Shown here: piece by piece, positions 13,638 through 17,301 of the stretch
Numbering within the stretch: position 1 is the first letter of the stretch
Layout: each line of letters opens with the position of its first letter
Origin: Clostridiales bacterium
GTDB lineage: Bacteria; Bacillota; Clostridia; Christensenellales; DUVY01
DNA: 17,301 nucleotides
Reading direction: 5' to 3'
Assembly (NCBI GenBank): GCA_031290295.1
Contig: JAITNT010000099.1
Coordinates: forward strand, 1-17,301
Translations under genes and position numbers: made by a program
Notes under the pieces: model-generated
Told to the model about the DNA's origin: nothing
Databases searched by the model: none
What the model saw: the letters and a program-made list of their open reading frames with translations, nothing else

Positions 13638-14846
13638 TCACAATATTACGCTGAACGTAATAGCGGATTCATTATCCGTTTTGACGGTTATTTTCCAGTT
13701 GTTGCGTTTAGCGAGCGCCTCCAAAATGGATAAGCCTAAGCCGGAGCCTACGCTTTCGGCGCGGGCACCGTCGCTTCTGTAAAAGCGCTCGAACAGAAGC
13801 TTGATTTCCTCCTCTTTTATTGCGCCGCCCGTATTAAAGACGGAGAACGCGGGATGCGCGCCCTGCTTGACAAGCGCGGCTTTGATCGTGCCGTTAGAGT
13901 CGGAGTGTTTTATAGCGTTGTCGCAAAGTATCGAAATCATATTGCTTATTTCGCGCGGACTTCCCGTATAGCTTAAATTCGGGCAGACAGCGTAAGTGAA
14001 CGTTTTACCGTTTTCAAAGGCGACGCTTTCAAACGACAGAATTTCCGACAAGACGGTCTTGGATAAATCAAAGCTTACGTTGCTCTTAGGCGCGGTATCC
14101 TCGTCTATTTTTGAAAGCGACAGCAGATCGGAAACAAGCGCGCTCATTTTGTCCGTTTGCGATTTTATGTCCGAAATCCATTTACTCATGGCAGGGGACG
14201 CCGTTTCTTCATTAAGCTGTTTTTCTAAAAGCTCGGTTCCGGCAGAGATAATCGTAAGCGGCGTTTTTAATTCGTGGCTCGCGTCGGAAATAAAACGCTT
14301 TTGTTTTTTGAACGCTTCCGCGGTGGGCTTGATCACCCAGTAGGACAGCAACCAGACGACGCCGAACAAAACCACGGCGCCGACTATACCGGCAAGCAAT
14401 ACCGTAAGCAGCAGCTCGCGGAACATGGAGTTTTCCACGCTGTTATCGATAACCGCGATTATTTGCCCGTCCGGAATAACCCTGACGACAAAAAGCATAT
14501 CGCCTACGGCACCCTGCTCGGCGCCGCTCTCGATAATATCGGAGGCGTAATTTTCAATATCCTCGACGGTATAGAAGTCGGAGTTGAATTTTGCCTCCTT
14601 TATGTTAAATTCGGCGTCAAGCTTGATAATAAAGCTGCGCACCCGATCGAACTGTTCGCCTTGCTGCGGCTTCTCGTCCTTTGCGGAGCGGGTATATTCG
14701 TCCGCTATCATATACAAAAGCTTGAAGCTGCGCGAGCGGTTGCCGGAGTAAGTGCTTATCAAAATCGCGCTGCAAAATACCGCGACAATGATTATCACGA
14801 TCGCCATAGTGGCGCATACGAATTGTAATCTCGCTTTTTTAATCAC
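13638..14846 (-). CDS. Sensor histidine kinase of a two-component system
   Basis: A 402-residue membrane kinase. A first transmembrane helix (about 9-31), a compact extracytoplasmic sensor region (32-143) and a second helix (about 144-170) lead into the kinase core. The core has the H-box FISDASHELKTPLTI with phospho-accepting His 191, N-box CDNAIKHS with Asn 310, G1-like FNTGGAI (337-343), FERFYRSDG (352-360) and G2 GSGLGLSI (367-374). It autophosphorylates and passes phosphate to the regulator encoded just upstream. The start is a GTG at 14846-14844, overlapping the regulator's end by 8 bp (GTGATTAA), with GGAG upstream, so the pair is coupled. The sensor domain is not one I recognise, so the signal is unknown. 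Element S begins 4 nt after the stop. Confidence 0.94.
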   Translation of the reverse strand: MIKKARLQFVCATMAIVIIIVAVFCSAILISTYSGNRSRSFKLLYMIADEYTRSAKDEKPQQGEQFDRVRSFIIKLDAEFNIKEAKFNSDFYTVEDIENYASDIIESGAEQGAVGDMLFVVRVIPDGQIIAVIDNSVENSMFRELLLTVLLAGIVGAVVLFGVVWLLSYWVIKPTAEAFKKQKRFISDASHELKTPLTIISAGTELLEKQLNEETASPAMSKWISDIKSQTDKMSALVSDLLSLSKIDEDTAPKSNVSFDLSKTVLSEILSFESVAFENGKTFTYAVCPNLSYTGSPREISNMISILCDNAIKHSDSNGTIKAALVKQGAHPAFSVFNTGGAIKEEEIKLLFERFYRSDGARAESVGSGLGLSILEALAKRNNWKITVKTDNESAITFSVIL

Positions 14847-15519
14847 CGCTTTCTCCGCTCAGAATATATCCGACTCCGCGCACGGATTTTATGCAGACGG
14901 CGGATTCTATCGCCGAAAGCTTTTTGCGTAAAAACGAAACGTATACCTCGACGTTGTTGTACTCCGCCGCGCTGTCCCAGCCCCAAACCCGCTCTATCAT
15001 GCGTTCCTTGGTAAGAATGATATCGGGATTCAGCATGAGTATTTCGACGACCTTGAATTCGGTAAGGCTAAGCTTGATTTCATGCACACCCGAGGAAAGC
15101 GCGAGCGTATTCTTGTTAAGCCGCAGCGTACCGAATTCTATGATATCGCTCACGAACTCGGCTTTTCGCCGGGTCAGCGCCTTGACTCTCGCGATAAATT
15201 CGCCTACGGCAAACGGCTTGGTCAAATAATCGTCCGCCCCGCCGTTAAGCCCGAGTATTTTATCCGATAACTCGGATTTTGCCGACAGTAATAAAATCGG
15301 CGCGGATAATTTTTTCTCCCGCAACGTTTTCAATACGTCAAGACCGTTGATTTTGGGCAGCATAATATCCAGAACGATTAGGTCGTAGCCGCCCGACAAA
15401 GCATAGTCTACGGCATCCTCTCCGTCAAAAACGGCGTCCGCCTCGATTTTATTCTGCTTCAATATTTCCTTTAACATGCCGGCGAGCGTTTTCTCGTCGT
15501 CTACGATTAAAACCTTCAA
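14839..15519 (-). CDS. OmpR/PhoB-family response regulator
   Basis: From the TTG at 15519 this is a 226-residue regulator. The receiver domain has acidic pair D7/D8, phospho-acceptor D51 (LIVLDIMLP), S79 in LLLSA and K101 in TKPF. The winged-helix DNA-binding domain (about 125-225) has LTEFKVVEIL, RVWGWDS, VEVYVSFLRKKL and SVRGVGYIL. A longer in-frame reading begins at an ATG at 15642, but it adds a non-conserved 41-residue stretch crossing the promoter. The TTG has AAGGAGG (15526-15532) exactly 6 nt before it and places KVLIVDDE at the N-terminus, as the family demands. Its kinase overlaps the 3' end. The promoter carries a motif shared with the divergent lipoprotein gene, suggesting autoregulation. 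Confidence 0.94.
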   Translation of the reverse strand: MKVLIVDDEKTLAGMLKEILKQNKIEADAVFDGEDAVDYALSGGYDLIVLDIMLPKINGLDVLKTLREKKLSAPILLLSAKSELSDKILGLNGGADDYLTKPFAVGEFIARVKALTRRKAEFVSDIIEFGTLRLNKNTLALSSGVHEIKLSLTEFKVVEILMLNPDIILTKERMIERVWGWDSAAEYNNVEVYVSFLRKKLSAIESAVCIKSVRGVGYILSGESGD

Positions 15520-15525
15520 GCCCCG

Positions 15526-15532
15526 CCTCCTT
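15526..15532 (-). promoter_or_regulatory. Shine-Dalgarno site fixing the TTG start of the response regulator
   Basis: AAGGAGG on the minus strand lies 6 nt before TTG 15519-15517. It rejects the longer reading from 15642. Confidence 0.85.
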
Positions 15533-15561
15533 GCAAAACGTTGGTGTTTTGTGTAATTTAT

Positions 15562-15589
15562 GTTATACTGCATATATACTATCATACAA
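15562..15589 (-). promoter_or_regulatory. Putative promoter of the two-component operon
   Basis: On the minus strand TATAAC (15567-15562, 5 of 6) has a poor -35, TTGTAT (15589-15584, 3 of 6), 16 bp away. A weak -35 next to the operator at 15588-15610 fits an activator-dependent promoter. Confidence 0.5.
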
Positions 15590-15610
15590 ACATTAAAGTT
15601 AGCTTGAAAA
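15588..15610 (-). promoter_or_regulatory. Putative response-regulator operator, copy 1
   Basis: On the minus strand TTTTCAA (15610-15604), 9 nt, AATGTTT (15594-15588). It abuts the -35 of the two-component operon. The same two 7-mers with the same 9-nt gap occur at 15644-15666 on the plus strand. Confidence 0.55.
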
Positions 15611-15643
15611 GAATAAGCTTTTTTTGATTTTAATTTTATCATA

Positions 15644-15666
15644 TTTTCAACATTCTTTCAATGTTT
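15644..15666 (+). promoter_or_regulatory. Putative response-regulator operator, copy 2
   Basis: TTTTCAA (15644-15650), 9 nt, AATGTTT (15660-15666). This copy also contains a direct repeat TTTCAA at 15645 and 15656, an 11-bp period typical of tandem binding by PhoB/OmpR-type regulators. It overlaps the -35 of the lipoprotein gene. Confidence 0.55.
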
Positions 15667-15684
15667 ATATGGTATACATAAAAT
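15656..15684 (+). promoter_or_regulatory. Putative promoter of the beta-helix lipoprotein
   Basis: TTTCAA (15656-15661) and TAAAAT (15679-15684, 5 of 6) are 17 bp apart. TATAAA at 15684-15689 is an alternative -10. The -35 is itself half of the operator repeat, as in activated promoters. Confidence 0.45.
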
Positions 15685-15713
15685 ATAAATAATCGATATC
15701 GGAGGGATTTTTC

Positions 15714-17301
15714 ATGAAGCATTATTCAATACGCACGCTTATCGTTTCGCTCGTGCTCGTTTTGGCAATGGCGTTTACCGTTGCGGGTTGTACCTTTGGA
15801 CCCGATAACGGCGGCGGCGGCCCGAACGACGGCGACGGAAGCACCGATCAAAGCATACCGACGCCGGAGATGCCGGATATCGACGTTATAGCGCCGGAAA
15901 CCTCGCAACCCGAGGCGGACGACGGCGACCTGCTCGGGGACGCGGATACAAGCGGCGCCGACGCCGTTATTACCTTGACCGGCGCGTCGGCGGAATTTAC
16001 GGGCAGTAACGTAAAGGTTGTGGAGAGCGATATTTACGGTACGATCGTCGAGATAAGCAAAAGCGGAACCTACGTCGTGCAGGGAACGTTGACGCAGGGC
16101 TTCGTCGCAGTATCAAAAAAGGAGCTGACGGTCACGATTATTCTTAACGGCGTAAATATATACTGCTCAAATTACGCGGCAATTACCTGTCTGAAGAGAT
16201 CCGCCGTCACAATCGAGCTTGCGGAAAACTCGACTAATTACCTGACGGACGGCGCGGAATATTACGATAACGCGGAGGACAGATACGATGAGGACGAAAC
16301 GCCGAACGCGGCTCTGCTTATCCGTACCGATCTGACTATACGGGGTTCGGGCAAATTAATCGTTAACGGCAATTGCAACAACGGAATAGGCAGCCGCGCA
16401 AATCTTACGATAGAGGGCGGCGATATTTCCGTTAACGCCGTAAACAACGCGCTTAAAGGCAATGATTCTATTACGATAAGCGGCGGCACGCTTACGCTTA
16501 TCTCTTCAAGCGACGGGATTAAATCGGAGGACGACGACGCTTTGGGCGAGGTCGGAGATATAAACATAACGGGCGGCACCTTAGTTATCGCCGCCGTGAA
16601 CGACGCCGTGCAAGCCGCCGCAAACCTTTCGGTTGCAAACGCCGCGCTGAAGCTGAAAACGGGAGGCGGGAGCGCCGCCGCCGCGACGAGCGCAAGCGCC
16701 AAAGGGTTAAAGGCGACTATCGGTTTGACTGTCGTTTCCGGCGATATCGATATCGACTCGAACGACGACAGCCTGCACGCCGTTACGGTAACGATAGAGG
16801 GCGGAGCCTTGACATGCGCCAGCGGCGACGACGGTATACACGCCGACGAAACGCTTACTGTTAACGGCGGCACTATTAATATAAGCAAAAGCTACGAGGG
16901 ATTGGAGGCGAAGGACATCGGTCTGAACGGCGGTTCGGTAAGGGTAAAATCTACGGACGACGGAGTCAATATATCGGGCGGCAAGGATTCCTCCGCGACG
17001 AACAGACCGGGTCAGGGCGGAGCCCGTCCGGGGCAGCCTAGCGCAGGTTCGACAGCGGCAAGCGGCACACTCACGGTAACCGGCGGAATTTATTATGTAG
17101 ATGCAAGCGGAGACGGGCTTGACTCTAACGGAAGCATCGTCATGAGCGGCGGTACGGTAATCGTGTTCGGTCCCACCTCCGGCGGCGACGCCGCTATCGA
17201 CTATGACGGAACCTTCAAAATAACCGGCGGCACGCTGATTTCCCTGGGCAGCTCCGGTATGGCGCAACAGCCCGGGTCAACGTCGACGCAATATTCCTTC
17301 C
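15714..17301 (+). CDS. Cthe_2159-like beta-helix lipoprotein (carbohydrate-binding type), partial
   Basis: The frame opens at ATG 15714, with GGAGGG about 7 nt upstream, and runs to the window edge (529 codons), so the C-terminus is missing. Residues 1-26 are a lipoprotein signal with lipobox VAGC and lipidated Cys 26, followed by an acidic Gly/Asp/Pro linker. From about residue 80 the pattern SKSGTYVVQGTL, VTIILNGVNIYC, NALKGNDSITISGGTL, SSDGIKSEDDD and GDDGIHADETLTVNGGT repeats. These are rungs of the Cthe_2159 family, right-handed beta-helix surface proteins known to bind Ca2+ and acidic polysaccharide (polygalacturonate). Residues about 423-450 form a PGQGG-type flexible insert between rungs. 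It probably sits on the cell surface. Divergent from the two-component genes and sharing their operator, it is a likely target of that system. Confidence 0.9.
   Translation, partial: MKHYSIRTLIVSLVLVLAMAFTVAGCTFGPDNGGGGPNDGDGSTDQSIPTPEMPDIDVIAPETSQPEADDGDLLGDADTSGADAVITLTGASAEFTGSNVKVVESDIYGTIVEISKSGTYVVQGTLTQGFVAVSKKELTVTIILNGVNIYCSNYAAITCLKRSAVTIELAENSTNYLTDGAEYYDNAEDRYDEDETPNAALLIRTDLTIRGSGKLIVNGNCNNGIGSRANLTIEGGDISVNAVNNALKGNDSITISGGTLTLISSSDGIKSEDDDALGEVGDINITGGTLVIAAVNDAVQAAANLSVANAALKLKTGGGSAAAATSASAKGLKATIGLTVVSGDIDIDSNDDSLHAVTVTIEGGALTCASGDDGIHADETLTVNGGTINISKSYEGLEAKDIGLNGGSVRVKSTDDGVNISGGKDSSATNRPGQGGARPGQPSAGSTAASGTLTVTGGIYYVDASGDGLDSNGSIVMSGGTVIVFGPTSGGDAAIDYDGTFKITGGTLISLGSSGMAQQPGSTSTQYSF

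Noticed and set aside
15520..15642. N-terminal extension of the response regulator from ATG 15642
   Set aside because: It would place coding over the promoter and operator and precede the receiver domain with unrelated residues. AAGGAGG exactly before TTG 15519 gives the family-typical start.
1..17301. tRNA, rRNA, CRISPR array, phage or transposase genes
   Set aside because: No cloverleaf, rRNA core, regularly spaced direct repeats or recombinase motifs were seen by eye on either strand.

Overview
The window looks like a chromosomal segment of a Gram-positive Clostridia-type bacterium (Bacillota). The support is two Cys-anchored lipoproteins, strong AGGAGG-type ribosome sites, textbook sigma-A promoters, several TTG starts, heavy ATA (Ile) use in a GC-rich sequence, an RqcP/YabO-type S4 protein, KtrAB-type potassium uptake and a YheI/YheH-type heterodimeric ABC exporter. 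The peptide-like repeats between genes are typical of gut and environmental Clostridia genomes. I cannot name a genus. I see no tRNA, rRNA, CRISPR array, phage or transposase gene.

Layout. (1) 1-857, minus: start of a secreted lipoprotein with a bacterial-repeat and a DUF6273-like domain, cut by the window edge, with its own promoter. (2) 858-1355: repeats and a possible leader, then a plus-strand ZIP metal transporter (1356-2162). (3) 2163-2709: a repeat cluster including a 186-bp element with long inverted ends, plus an orphan promoter pointing into the next operon's 3' end. (4) 7397-2710, minus: an operon of a membrane-anchored alpha/beta hydrolase and the two halves of a heterodimeric ABC exporter, driven by a sigma-A promoter near 7481-7510. 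(5) 7511-8143: repeats, a structured element and a 44-residue exported peptide gene (minus). (6) 8144-13300, plus: tightly packed operon rqcP - ispDF - ktrB - ktrA - a P1B-ATPase-like protein that has lost its catalytic domains. (7) 13301-13637: repeats and a second copy of the structured element. (8) 15519-13638, minus: an OmpR-family response regulator and its histidine kinase. (9) 15714-17301, plus: a divergent Cthe_2159-like beta-helix lipoprotein, cut by the window edge.

How parts work together. The operon in (6) joins ribosome quality control (RqcP), isoprenoid precursor synthesis (IspDF) and potassium uptake (KtrB channel plus KtrA gate) with a membrane protein that keeps the Zn/Cd transport residues of a P1B-2 ATPase but lacks the phosphorylation site, the actuator TGE loop and the nucleotide-binding domain. 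In (8)/(9) the two divergent promoters each carry the same spaced motif TTTTCAA-N9-AATGTTT, so the response regulator probably controls both itself and the surface lipoprotein.

The most interesting signals are the catalytically stripped P-type ATPase, a two-copy structured element with compensatory base changes placed exactly 4 nt after two unrelated stop codons, the shared operator in the divergent two-component/lipoprotein promoters, and a probably leaderless rqcP transcript.
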